In this document: in pieces, positions 25,233 to 34,338 of the stretch
Position numbering within the stretch: the first letter of the stretch is position 1
Layout of the letters: each line of letters opens with the position of its first letter
Source: Candidatus Poribacteria bacterium
GTDB taxonomy: Bacteria > Poribacteria > WGA-4E > WGA-3G
Assembly: GCA_012270865.1 (NCBI GenBank)
Contig: JAAXHL010000113.1
Location: forward strand, 1-64,000
Direction: 5' to 3'
DNA length: 64,000 nt
Made by a program: the position numbers and the translations under genes
Notes under the pieces: model-generated
Databases searched by the model: none
Told to the model about the DNA's origin: nothing
The model's input: only the letters and a program-made list of their open reading frames with translations

Positions 25233-26591
25233 CTAAGGTTCTAACGGCACAGTTAGCTTTGGCAAAGTTATCTTTTCTACGCCGTGACTACTCTTGACAT
25301 CAAGGGTAAACTGCTCAAGTTCTTGCTGCTTTTGGAGGGCTGCTTCGAGTTCCTGTACACTGGTAATAGGCTGTCCATTGATAGCGGTAATAAGCGAACC
25401 TTGTGGAATCTGGCTGTTTTCCTGAACCATATCAACGATAACACCGCGATCTTCATCGGTCAGAAAGGTGTACCGTTCATAATCACCCTTTTCTAATTTC
25501 CGCACCGAGAGTCCAAGCTGTCTCCATGCCACTGAATCGGTTTCTACAGGTCTGCCGGCTTGTAGTGCTGGCATTTCCGCTATGGTTACATTGAATATCC
25601 GTTCATGTCCGTTGCGAAGAACTGTAATTTTCGATGCCTTACCGACTTGTGAGTCCGCAATCCACATTTTGAATTCATCGGAATCCGACACTTTTTTTTC
25701 GTTGTATCCGATGATAATGTCGCCTCGTTGGAGTCCACTGAGATGTGCAGGCATGTTTCTCCAGACCCGTAAAACACGAATTCCCTGTGGCACCTCTTCC
25801 ATACCAATCCCAAGGAACCCCCGGATGATACGTCCGTTTGCGATCAGCTGCGTCCCGATCTTTTCCACCAGGTTGCTTGAGATAGCGAACCCCGCGCCTG
25901 CTCTGACAGCACTCGTAGCAGGCGTGTTGTCCTGCCGACGGATTAATGAGTTAATCCCTATAACTTCACCGTGGATATTCAGCAACGGTCCGCCACTGTT
26001 GCCGACATTGATCCACGCATCCGTTTGGATGAAATCCTGATATCGAATAATACCTACGTCTGGGAGGAATGCGCGTCCTATGCCACTCACGGTGCCAATC
26101 GTTACTGTGTGATTCAGTTGAAATGGGTTGCCGATAGCGATAGCAAACTGTCCGACCTGTACCGCTTCTGAATTTGCTAAAGGGAGTACCGGAAGTCCTT
26201 TGGACACGTCAATTTTTAGGACTGCAATATCCGTATTTGGGTCCGCGCCGACTAATTCCGCCTCATATCTACTTTCATCAAGCAGCCGCACGCGAATCAC
26301 TGTTGAATCTCGGACCACATGTTCATTTGTCAGAATGTAACCGTCTTCTCGAAAGATGAATCCGGAGCCTTCTTGCCTCCGAGATCGAGGATCTTCTGAT
26401 CGGCGGAATGAAGATACACCGACAATCGCAGGTGTGCTCCGTTTCGCGACATTTACAAACGCGTTTTCGATTGACCCCAACAGTTCAACGTCTGTCGGCT
26501 GCTGTGTTGACCCGCTACATGATATGATGATAATGCTCACACTAATGAGAAGAAATATCAGGCTCGGACAGACAAAAATATTTTTTTTCAT
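25233..26591 (-). CDS. HtrA/DegP-type serine protease with two PDZ domains, lipoprotein
   Basis: 452 residues from ATG 26591. A lipoprotein signal (KKNIFVCPSLIFLLISVSII, lipobox IISC) anchors it. The trypsin-like domain shows GSGFIFREDGYILTNEHVV (catalytic His), DPNTDIAVLKID (Asp) and INVGNSGGPLLN (Ser). PDZ1 covers about residues 265-355 (GFLGIGMEEVPQGIRV, LQRGDIIIGYNEKKV). A second PDZ-like part is RGVIVDMVQENSQIPQGSLITAINGQPI. HtrA proteins degrade or refold damaged periplasmic proteins. The lipid anchor is less usual than a plain signal peptide. A promoter lies about 70 bases upstream. Confidence 0.92.
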   Translation of the reverse strand: MKKNIFVCPSLIFLLISVSIIIISCSGSTQQPTDVELLGSIENAFVNVAKRSTPAIVGVSSFRRSEDPRSRRQEGSGFIFREDGYILTNEHVVRDSTVIRVRLLDESRYEAELVGADPNTDIAVLKIDVSKGLPVLPLANSEAVQVGQFAIAIGNPFQLNHTVTIGTVSGIGRAFLPDVGIIRYQDFIQTDAWINVGNSGGPLLNIHGEVIGINSLIRRQDNTPATSAVRAGAGFAISSNLVEKIGTQLIANGRIIRGFLGIGMEEVPQGIRVLRVWRNMPAHLSGLQRGDIIIGYNEKKVSDSDEFKMWIADSQVGKASKITVLRNGHERIFNVTIAEMPALQAGRPVETDSVAWRQLGLSVRKLEKGDYERYTFLTDEDRGVIVDMVQENSQIPQGSLITAINGQPITSVQELEAALQKQQELEQFTLDVKSSHGVEKITLPKLTVPLEP

Positions 26592-26658
26592 CGGATACTC
26601 CCTTTTGGTATGGTTAACCATTTTCCACGCTTCCTTTAGTCTACTTTTGTATAGTATA

Positions 26659-26687
26659 TTTTAACATAATTTTTCAAGATATGTCAA
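26659..26687 (-). promoter_or_regulatory. Sigma70-type promoter of the htrA-like gene
   Basis: On the minus strand: TTGACA (26687-26682), a 17-base spacer, and TTAAAA (26664-26659), with TATACT six bases further. About 70 bases upstream of the start at 26591. Confidence 0.5.
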
Positions 26688-26740
26688 AGTGTTTTTCGTA
26701 CAGTTCTGTTTTCCTGAAGATGTTATGCGCGTTGCATCGT

Positions 26741-28360
26741 CTAAACTGATGAGGGTGGCTTCTGTACAACAGGGATGACGTAACTCCGAATCTTCATGTC
26801 ATCTATTACTTCTGTCTCTACCCTCGCTTCTGGCTTCTGACGATGATCGAAAACGACATAGTAGCCCTCCACTGCTGCCTCTAATTTCAGATACGCCGCG
26901 AGTTGTTTTTTCCCAGCCTCATAATACCTAACACCTTCCCATATCTTTGTTTCAACGATGTATTTTCGCTGATTATGTATGATAAGAAGGTCTATCCTAC
27001 CGCGTCCAGTTTGCACCTCAAGGAACATATCGGCACCCACGATGCGAACGAAGTGGTCCAGATAGGCATAAAGGAGGTGCTGACCGACGTATTCTTGGGG
27101 TGTATCTGGTACTTGCAGGATACGGAAACCAGCGCGTGCGATGAACGACTGAAAGTTATCAAGAAGGGATTCCATCTCAAGTTGACCTGTAGATGTGAGG
27201 TAATCAATAAAATTCTCGCCGCTATCTTCGGGAAAGTAAACGTTTTCAAGTCCGTTAAAAGTAGGCTTGAATATCTGGAGGATACGGTGCTGATAAATTG
27301 GATTAACAATCTCGCACATACCGTCATCTCCTTCTGCGATAACGCCGTAGGTGACGAGTTCATTCATGAGCGTGTCGTCCGGGTTGAATGGCAAACCGCT
27401 TTCATAAGAGGCGATTTGCAAAAGGAGTGTTTCAAAGCGGCGGTTACGACGGACATTGGTTCGCAGATGATCGATGTTGGTATTCCCTTCTCTCAGCAAC
27501 CGTGTATGTGCTTTTGCGAAGTGTACTGGCGTCAGCGTTTCCTTTTTTGGAATATCCAACTCCTCTGTCAGAATCTGTGCAAGACGATTAACGAGAAAGG
27601 GTTGTCCAGCTGTCTGTTTATGGAGGGCTTCAATGACTTCCCCGGCAAAGGCTTGTCCGACTTCAGCCGTATATTGTCCAAACAACTCTTGCACTTGTTC
27701 AAGGGTAAAATTAGGTAAACGGAACTCGTCTTGGATATTGAAGGGCGAAATGGACCTGTCATAGTCGAGTTGTCTTATACTCTTTACCCCCACAATACCG
27801 ACGCTATAGGGGCATTGCATCTCATCAGATAGGTAAATCTGACGGAGTGCGTACAGAAAATCGCTCAGGACAGTTTGTGGGATACCATCAAACTCGTCAA
27901 TGAGCAGTGCCACCCTCTTGAAAGCAGTTACTCCCTCGTGCGAGTCGCTGTCCAATAAACCTGCAAGGTTTTCAAAGAATTTTACCATTGAAAAATGATC
28001 GGTCAGCCTCGTATTCTCTAAAAATTGGGTTAGCATTTCAGAAGGCGCGCCGCCGAGTTTTTGGAAAACGTACTCGATGCGCCTATGCATCATATAATGG
28101 AAATGCTCGTAAAAAGCTAAAGGCGAGGCATTCCGCATCGTTTGGAAATCCAATTGGATTGGGAAATAGGTTGGGTCCTCCGCTGTGAGGGTCTCAAGTG
28201 CCAATTGGAAAAAGGTGGTTTTGCCGGTTTGCCGTGGCGCGAAAAGAACGATATACCTGCCTGCTTTAACGCGGTTGATAAAATCGGCAGTCTCCACTGT
28301 CCTACGGACGACATAATGTTGTTCGGGACGCACGCGCCCATAAGTTCCGAAACATCGCAT
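26741..28360 (-). CDS. AAA ATPase with C-terminal PD-(D/E)XK nuclease-like domain
   Basis: 539 residues. The N-terminal ATPase has Walker A FAPRQTGKTT (about 38-47) and Walker B VALLIDEFDGIP (about 148-159), followed by SVGIVGVKSIRQLDYDRS, a family block. The middle is winged-helix-like (LTPVHFAKAHTRLLRE). The last 100 residues read MFLEVQTGRGRIDLLI, then KYIVETKIWEG, with D and E-x-K of a PD-(D/E)XK nuclease fold. This is the AAA-like/DUF1703-type architecture, abundant and often multicopy in FCB and poribacterial genomes; its function is not known. A close paralogue starts at 63290. The gene stands alone between two secreted peptidase genes. Confidence 0.8.
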   Translation of the reverse strand: MRCFGTYGRVRPEQHYVVRRTVETADFINRVKAGRYIVLFAPRQTGKTTFFQLALETLTAEDPTYFPIQLDFQTMRNASPLAFYEHFHYMMHRRIEYVFQKLGGAPSEMLTQFLENTRLTDHFSMVKFFENLAGLLDSDSHEGVTAFKRVALLIDEFDGIPQTVLSDFLYALRQIYLSDEMQCPYSVGIVGVKSIRQLDYDRSISPFNIQDEFRLPNFTLEQVQELFGQYTAEVGQAFAGEVIEALHKQTAGQPFLVNRLAQILTEELDIPKKETLTPVHFAKAHTRLLREGNTNIDHLRTNVRRNRRFETLLLQIASYESGLPFNPDDTLMNELVTYGVIAEGDDGMCEIVNPIYQHRILQIFKPTFNGLENVYFPEDSGENFIDYLTSTGQLEMESLLDNFQSFIARAGFRILQVPDTPQEYVGQHLLYAYLDHFVRIVGADMFLEVQTGRGRIDLLIIHNQRKYIVETKIWEGVRYYEAGKKQLAAYLKLEAAVEGYYVVFDHRQKPEARVETEVIDDMKIRSYVIPVVQKPPSSV

Positions 28361-28487
28361 GTTTGTTCTCCCTGCTGCTCCTATCTTCTCTTATTTATTT
28401 TACTACATCCCGCCCTGAAAGTCTATATCTAATTTTCTGTTCACCCTTAAAAACTTGCCTTTTGATTGCGTGTATCATACCGTCCCT

Positions 28488-30107
28488 TCACCGCAGGATT
28501 GCTAACTTTTCGAGATAGGTATACGTCTCACCTTTAGAGACAACCGAGATATGGCATATATAGATCCCCGGAGAGACAGCCAATCCATAAGATGTCTGCT
28601 GGTTCCACCACGTCCGCCAGAGCCTTTGATTTAGCCGATCTGCGACACCTTCAATCCGCTTTATCAAGTTACCGTTTGCGTCATAAATGGCTATCCGCAT
28701 CTCGGTTATATCTGCGTTTCCCTCAACACGGAACTCAGTCAAACCGCCTGAGCGTGCCGGGTTCGGAAACACTACCACATCGCGCCACGCGAACGCTTGC
28801 GTCAAAATCGTAGACTTAACGACTGAAACCACACCGAGCGGATACCGAGCGACGACATTAAGAACATTCTCCCCCGGTTTCAACGGTACACGTGCCGTAT
28901 AGGTCCGCGCCTCGCGATCTATAATTGCTTCTGTTTGGCTCGGATGAACAACAATGTCAATGGGAAAATCTGATTGGAATGTCCCTGTAATCTCTAATTC
29001 GCTTTCTCCAGTGGTTGCGGGGAGCTCTAATGTCAAGCGTGGGACCTGCCGCATCGGATGAAACATATCTGTGAGGAGACTGTCCATCGTAACCAGCACG
29101 AGCTGCGTCACTTTTTTCACCAAACGGAAGTTCACTTTATCAGCGGTATCGGCAGCGGTGTGATAGAAAGGGTTGGCATCGTAATTTTGGGAGTCACGCC
29201 ACGGTGTTGAACTCTCGGTTAGCGTCACTGCGTTATAGCCGCCATCCCAGAACGGTTTATGGGAGGAGATGTCCACGAACTCGTCTTGAGAGCGGCGAAT
29301 TTTTAAACCGATATCGTACCATTTGTTCGCAATAATCAGTGCGCGGCTTATCCATGATGAATCGTTGTTCGTAACGATTTCAACGAGATCGCTTTTCCAG
29401 TTGAAACCGAACATGTCCAAGTTAAAAACGGCGACGATGTTCTCACGGGATAAGTCTGGGTCGGTATCACCGTTTATCTTTATTGCAGATGCGCTCCGAA
29501 CATACTGCCGACTGCCGAGAAAACCGAGCTCCTCACTTCCGAATGCCACAAATCGTAGTTCGTGGTCATATTCATAGCGACTTAAGAGGGACGCGATTTC
29601 CAGCATTGCGGCGACACCTGTCCCGTTATTATTTGCACCGGGTGCCGTTGATGATAACGGGTTCCAATTCGGATCCCGTATCGCTTGTGTATCGTAATGC
29701 GCACAAATAATAAAGATTCGCTTGCTCGTCGAATTCGACCGTGGCGGCAGCGTGGCAACAACGTTTCTAACCCCACCAAAAACCTGTTCACTTACTTGTA
29801 GACGTGGGGAACGGCGAAATTGACGCGTAATGTAGCGGACAGCATTCTCTGTCGCCTCTCGGTGGTGTGCACTACGGGTCCTGAGTGCTTGCAAACTGAA
29901 ACCCGCCACAACGTTCTCTTGTAATGCGACGACCTGCGCTTCAAGGGCATCGGAATGCACCTGCGTGAGGAGTGCATCGCCACGTTGCGAGACATTACTG
30001 CCTTCTTGTGCCGCAGCGGATAGCAGTAGACACAGGAGTGTGAGAAGGGACGCGTATTTTTTCAGAGCGACTTCAAAGAAGGTTCTTAATTGCCTTGACA
30101 TAAGCAC
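28488..30107 (-). CDS. Secreted M28-family aminopeptidase with C-terminal sorting domain
   Basis: 539 residues. The signal peptide includes YASLLTLLCLLLSAAA. The M28 catalytic core is seen as IICAHYDTQ (zinc His and base-side Asp), GANNNGTGVAAMLEIASLL (zinc Asp region) and FVAFGSEELGFLGSRQYV (catalytic Glu-Glu), with a final FYHTAADTADKV that supplies the last His. An Ig-like middle follows. The C-terminal 85 residues (VVVFPNPARSGGLTEFRVEG...GIYICHISV) match FlgD/T9SS-type sorting domains and end KLAILR, close to the end of the M6 protease (GRLAILK). It likely trims peptides outside the cell. Confidence 0.85.
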   Translation of the reverse strand: MLMSRQLRTFFEVALKKYASLLTLLCLLLSAAAQEGSNVSQRGDALLTQVHSDALEAQVVALQENVVAGFSLQALRTRSAHHREATENAVRYITRQFRRSPRLQVSEQVFGGVRNVVATLPPRSNSTSKRIFIICAHYDTQAIRDPNWNPLSSTAPGANNNGTGVAAMLEIASLLSRYEYDHELRFVAFGSEELGFLGSRQYVRSASAIKINGDTDPDLSRENIVAVFNLDMFGFNWKSDLVEIVTNNDSSWISRALIIANKWYDIGLKIRRSQDEFVDISSHKPFWDGGYNAVTLTESSTPWRDSQNYDANPFYHTAADTADKVNFRLVKKVTQLVLVTMDSLLTDMFHPMRQVPRLTLELPATTGESELEITGTFQSDFPIDIVVHPSQTEAIIDREARTYTARVPLKPGENVLNVVARYPLGVVSVVKSTILTQAFAWRDVVVFPNPARSGGLTEFRVEGNADITEMRIAIYDANGNLIKRIEGVADRLNQRLWRTWWNQQTSYGLAVSPGIYICHISVVSKGETYTYLEKLAILR

Positions 30108-30246
30108 AAAAATCTTGTATCCTATTTTAAAATGACAGTCTCTTTGATTTTAACAGATTCTATGCTCATTGTAAATAGAGATTGTGTGCATTTCCTGAAA
30201 CCGACGCTTGAAAGTTTCACACATAACGACGGAAGTAGACGAGAAG

Positions 30247-31197
30247 ATGCCAGCAAATTTACCCCCAACCTACTACAAGCTCAAGCACGAACATGAAGCC
30301 GCTAAGACGGACGAGGAACGATTGCGACTCTTAGAGGAGATGCTACGCATTATCCCGAAACACAAGGGTTCTGAAAAAGTGGTTTCGGATCTCCGCCGCC
30401 GAATTGCTGCGCACAAAAGGGCACCGGCAGAAAAAGGGAAAGGTTCCGGTAAAAGAAGTTATAGTGAGCATATCCCGAAACAGGGAGCCGGTCAGATCGT
30501 ACTCTTTGGGCCGCCGAACGGTGGAAAATCGCAGATGCTCGCAAAATTTACGAACGCTAACGCCGAAGTTTCAGCAACGCCTTATACGACTACGACACCT
30601 ATCGTGGGGATGCTCCGTTATGAGAACATCCAATTCCAACTCATTGATACGCCATCTATTATGCCGGACTACGTTTTGCCGACTGTCATGACGCTTATCC
30701 GCAACGCTGACCTTATACTCCCTGTTATAAGTCTGGCAAGCGACAACTTACTGGATGATCTGGATACGGTGATGCAACTCCTTAACGAAGTAGACGATGA
30801 CGTATCAGAAAATGCGTATTTTATCGTCGCAAACCAACTCGACACTGTAGGTGCAGACGAGAGATTGGAAATTCTGAAAGAATTTTATGGAGAGACGCTC
30901 CAAATCTATCCGATTTCCACTGAGACTGAGGACGGTAAGGCGGAATTCCTGCAAGGACTCTACGAGGCGTTGGAAATCTTGCGCGTTTATCCAAAAGCAC
31001 CCGGTAAGGCAGTAGAGCGCGACGATCCAATTGTTCTGCCTGTCGGTTCAACTGTTCTTGATGCTGCTGTCGGTTTACATAAGGATTTTGAAGAGTTCAA
31101 GTTCGCACGGATATGGGGCCCCGAATGGCACGATGGACAATCTGTCAGTCGCAATGATGTCGTTTATGATGGAGACATCGTTGAATTTCATCTGTAG
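30247..31197 (+). CDS. DRG/Obg-related GTPase with TGS domain
   Basis: 316 residues from ATG 30247, with GGAAG upstream; a TTG at 30208 would add 13. A charged helical N-terminus (about 1-85) precedes the G domain: G1 GPPNGGKSQ, a threonine-rich G2 TPYTTTTPIVG, G3 LIDTPSIM and G4 NQLD. The C-terminal 70 residues (DPIVLPVGSTVLDAAVGLHKDF...DGQSVSRNDVVYDGDIVEFHL) are a TGS domain. Obg/DRG GTPases act in ribosome assembly or translation. Two departures: G3 has Ser where DxxG has Gly, and G4 has Gln for Lys. It may bind nucleotide differently. Confidence 0.8.
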   Translation: MPANLPPTYYKLKHEHEAAKTDEERLRLLEEMLRIIPKHKGSEKVVSDLRRRIAAHKRAPAEKGKGSGKRSYSEHIPKQGAGQIVLFGPPNGGKSQMLAKFTNANAEVSATPYTTTTPIVGMLRYENIQFQLIDTPSIMPDYVLPTVMTLIRNADLILPVISLASDNLLDDLDTVMQLLNEVDDDVSENAYFIVANQLDTVGADERLEILKEFYGETLQIYPISTETEDGKAEFLQGLYEALEILRVYPKAPGKAVERDDPIVLPVGSTVLDAAVGLHKDFEEFKFARIWGPEWHDGQSVSRNDVVYDGDIVEFHL

Positions 31198-31230
31198 TTG
31201 TTTAGCAGGTAGGCGTTACACTGTTACCGT

Positions 31231-31255
31231 TGCAGGCGAGGTTTGAAACCGCGCT
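31231..31255. repeat. Family A palindrome (degenerate copy)
   Basis: TGCAGGCGAGGTTTGAAACC then GCGCT. A degenerate copy of the GC-rich palindrome between the GTPase and VWA genes. Confidence 0.65.
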
Positions 31256-31314
31256 TGGGACAGTAGTGATTCATGGCAAAATCGCTTGAGTCCTCACGAA
31301 GAAGGAACGGAGAA

Positions 31315-32904
31315 ATGTTGAGACGGAAAAGGACCTCCCCATATTTCATATTTTCACTCTTTATCCATTTACCGTTGTTATTGGTGATATGGTTGTTGAT
31401 CCCTAATGAAACACTATTACCATCGATTCAGGAAAAAATAGATAGTTGGATAACGGTGATTAAACCGTTGCCATCTCCTGCTAAACCACCTATTTTTGTT
31501 AAACCTACCGCGCCGACTGAACCTGAAATCGTTGAAGAATCGAAACCGCCGATGCCACCAAAACCGAAAGCAGGGCTGCGTACAACTTGGGAGACAGCAG
31601 ATCAGGACACACCCGTAGTAGCCTCCAGACCGAAAACACGTAGGCAAGAGAACTCCAATACCACGCCCGAAACCGGAAACGGGGTATCACAGTCGAGTCC
31701 TACCGTTGGGAAACCTGTCGGTTATAATGTTGAGAACCGTTTAAGAACGCATTCCATCACGCAGCCGGTAGCCGTACCTTCAACGTCACCAGAAACAGGC
31801 TATATCACACCGCAGGGTGAAACGAGGCAGGTTGATTTAGAGACAGAAGGGGACTTGAACAATTCCGGTGCTTCACCATCAGTTGATGCCCCTGGAATTC
31901 ACTACGGAAGTAAACGCGGTGATGCGCTCCGAGCAACAAGTATAGGCAATTCTGGGGGCGGCGGCAGCACCTCTGGTGGTGGCGGTGTCGGCGGTGTTTT
32001 CGTCTATATGATGAAAGACATCGCGAATACAATCGCAGGAGCCACTACAGCGAAGAAAGTCGATATCATCTTCGTACTCGACGAGACCGCGAGTATGGTT
32101 GATAACATCCGCGGTATCCGTGCATACATCGATTTCCTCTTTGAAACTATGGAGCGAGAAGGACGTGACGCTACTTTCGGATTGGTGACATTCACGGATA
32201 AGACAAAAAGATATGGACGTACAGACGACCTCGGAACCTTCAAGAATTGGCTCTTCAAAATCGGTGTTGATGGCGGCGGCGACATCGCTGAAGCAGGATT
32301 AGATGGACTCATGACGGCAGTGAAGGAGACCCAATTCCGGCGAGGGGCACAACGTTTCATTGTTCTCGCAAGTGACGGCGCATTCCACGATGCCGATTAC
32401 GACGGAAGGTCTCCCTATAGCCTTGACGAGGTGATTGAGACATTACAGAAAGAACGCGTGCGGGTTGATGTCATCGGTATAGACTACCTGCCAATCAGAC
32501 AGATTGCCTTGGCGACCGGTGGAACGTGGCGGGCAATTCCCGGTAGAGGATACCTCGAATATGTACCGCCATTAACATTGACCGTGAAACTGTTCTCGAA
32601 GTTAGGGACCCTCGGATTTGAAAACGGACGCGTTGATGATAAAATCACTGTCTACGTTAATAATCCACCACGTCCGAAACAACTCACCTTAACATGGAAG
32701 GTACTCAATCCCTTAGGGGAGAGGTGCTACGGTCCCCTCACAGAGACGAAAACGATCCCTGATGACGGTTCAGCACAGGTAGAATTGACACCTATAGTTA
32801 ATACCGAAGTCTTTCAGGCGATGCCAGGCGATTATACGATTATCTATCGCCTTGAGAATGAACACGGACATCGGAGCATTTTACGGCGTATGTTAACGTT
32901 CTAA
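31315..32904 (+). CDS. Membrane-anchored VWA-domain protein
   Basis: 529 residues from ATG 31315, chosen for GGAACGGAG just upstream; an ATG at 31273 would add 14. A TonB-like N-terminal anchor (YFIFSLFIHLPLLLVIWLLI) is followed by a proline-rich spacer (PLPSPAKPPIFVKPTAPTEP) and a low-complexity glycine stretch (GGGGSTSGGGGVGG). The von Willebrand A domain starts KVDIIFVLDETASM, with the MIDAS D-x-T-x-S, and continues FGLVTFTDKTKRYG and RFIVLASDGAFHDADY. The C-terminal 120 residues are beta-rich. Such proteins scaffold metal-dependent protein contacts in the periplasm. No MoxR or TerD neighbour is present. Confidence 0.78.
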   Translation: MLRRKRTSPYFIFSLFIHLPLLLVIWLLIPNETLLPSIQEKIDSWITVIKPLPSPAKPPIFVKPTAPTEPEIVEESKPPMPPKPKAGLRTTWETADQDTPVVASRPKTRRQENSNTTPETGNGVSQSSPTVGKPVGYNVENRLRTHSITQPVAVPSTSPETGYITPQGETRQVDLETEGDLNNSGASPSVDAPGIHYGSKRGDALRATSIGNSGGGGSTSGGGGVGGVFVYMMKDIANTIAGATTAKKVDIIFVLDETASMVDNIRGIRAYIDFLFETMEREGRDATFGLVTFTDKTKRYGRTDDLGTFKNWLFKIGVDGGGDIAEAGLDGLMTAVKETQFRRGAQRFIVLASDGAFHDADYDGRSPYSLDEVIETLQKERVRVDVIGIDYLPIRQIALATGGTWRAIPGRGYLEYVPPLTLTVKLFSKLGTLGFENGRVDDKITVYVNNPPRPKQLTLTWKVLNPLGERCYGPLTETKTIPDDGSAQVELTPIVNTEVFQAMPGDYTIIYRLENEHGHRSILRRMLTF

Positions 32905-32944
32905 TCTACACAGAGATTTATGGAAGGTCGGCTTAGATTTTATA

Positions 32945-34141
32945 ATGAAGGATATAATTTTTCAGCAGTGCCGTCATCATTTTAACGATATTGTCGCTAT
33001 CCGTCGCGATATTCATCAGTACCCTGAATTGGGGTTTGATGTGCATCGCACGGCGGGAATCGCTGCAGACGCGCTTGACGCACTCGGTATCCCCGTCAAG
33101 ACTGGTATCGGTAGGACAGGCGTTGTCGGTGATTTGGAGGTCCCCGGAGCATCGAAACGTATCGCATTGCGGGCAGATATGGACGCACTCCCGATTCAGG
33201 AGATGACGGATGTACCGTACAAATCAAAGATTGACGGTAAAGCACATCTCTGCGGACACGATGCACACACGGCTATGCTGATCGGAACAGCGCGAATCCT
33301 GTCGGAACTCCGAAGCAACCTTAAAACGCATGTCCGGTTTATCTTCCAACCGAGTGAGGAGGCGTTACCGGGCGGCGCACCCGCCATGATAGCGGATGGC
33401 GCATTAGAAGATGTCGATGAAATCTATGGCATACACGTCTTTCCACTCTATGCCGTTGGTGAGTACGCCACCTGCACGGGACCGATGCTTGCACAATCTG
33501 ATACTTTTCAGATTACACTGACTGGAAGGGGTGGACATGCTGCGTTTCCGCATCTCACGATTGATCCAATCGTTATCGGCGCGCAATTTGTAACCGCACT
33601 GCAGTCGATTATCTCAAGGAATGTGAATCCTTTAGATTCAGCCGTCGTCAGTGTCACACAATTACACGGTGGAGATGCTAACTTGCAGGAAGGACTCGCA
33701 GGTGCAGCACTTAACGTTATTCCACCGAATGTCCTGATCGGTGGTACGGTGCGTACGCTCCAAAAGTCCGTTCAGCAACGGGTGCGAAAGCAGATTAAAC
33801 GTCTCATTGCCGGATTCTCGAATGCCAACGAGGCAACTTATACGTTTGACTATCAAGACGGATATCCAGTGACATATAACCATGAGCCATGTGTTAAAAC
33901 GGCATTAGCCGCAGCCGGAGAACTCGTTGAAGAAGACAGTCTTATATTTCCAGTGTCTCCGATACTTGGCGGAGAGGATTTCGGCTACTATTCACAGGAG
34001 ATTCCCGCCTGCTTCGTAATGGTAGGGGCAGGAAATGAGGAAAAAGGGATTGTCAACATGTGTCATCATCCACAATTTGACATTGACGAAACCTGCATGA
34101 TTTACGGTATGACGTTGTTCGTCAGCCTTGCAACGCTTTAA
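32945..34141 (+). CDS. M20-family amidohydrolase (hippurate/IAA-amino-acid hydrolase type)
   Basis: 398 residues, typical length. Conserved blocks: IRRDIHQYPELGFDVHRTA near the N-terminus, ALRADMDALPIQE, CGHDAHTAMLIGTARIL (metal-binding Cys and His), IFQPSEEALPGGAPAMI (catalytic Glu), the dimerisation domain TLTGRGGHAAFPHL-like text and the final GGEDFGYYSQEIP and HHPQFDIDE. These metalloenzymes cleave N-acyl amino acids or related amides. The substrate cannot be told. It follows the VWA gene by 40 bases, likely the same transcript. Confidence 0.92.
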   Translation: MKDIIFQQCRHHFNDIVAIRRDIHQYPELGFDVHRTAGIAADALDALGIPVKTGIGRTGVVGDLEVPGASKRIALRADMDALPIQEMTDVPYKSKIDGKAHLCGHDAHTAMLIGTARILSELRSNLKTHVRFIFQPSEEALPGGAPAMIADGALEDVDEIYGIHVFPLYAVGEYATCTGPMLAQSDTFQITLTGRGGHAAFPHLTIDPIVIGAQFVTALQSIISRNVNPLDSAVVSVTQLHGGDANLQEGLAGAALNVIPPNVLIGGTVRTLQKSVQQRVRKQIKRLIAGFSNANEATYTFDYQDGYPVTYNHEPCVKTALAAAGELVEEDSLIFPVSPILGGEDFGYYSQEIPACFVMVGAGNEEKGIVNMCHHPQFDIDETCMIYGMTLFVSLATL

Positions 34142-34185
34142 ACAGTTATTTTGTAGCACAAACTTTACGAAGTTTAAGAAAATAT

Positions 34186-34262
34186 TTCGGTAATTTATTG
34201 GCGAAATCCGGTGCAGTTGAAAACCGCACCTACCGGGCCTGGGGAAAATCGGAATTACCGAA
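34186..34262. mobile_element. TIR element, family E
   Basis: 77 bases bounded by TTCGGTAATT (34186-34195) and AATTACCGAA (34253-34262), a perfect 10-base inverted repeat. The interior includes the smaller inverted pair CGGTGCAGTTGAAAACCGCA and CTACCGGGCC. The 44 bases before it hold an imperfect hairpin GCACAAACTTTACGAAGTTT, similar to that inside family B copy 2. Confidence 0.6.
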
Positions 34263-34338
34263 TTAAAAAATTAATCTTCATTTAGTTTGTGTCCTATTGT
34301 TACACTATTACCTATCGGACTTGAACAGGGACAATTCT

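Noticed and set aside
26903..27718. 271-residue plus-strand frame opposite the AAA gene
   Set aside because: It lies wholly inside a well supported gene with Walker motifs on the other strand.
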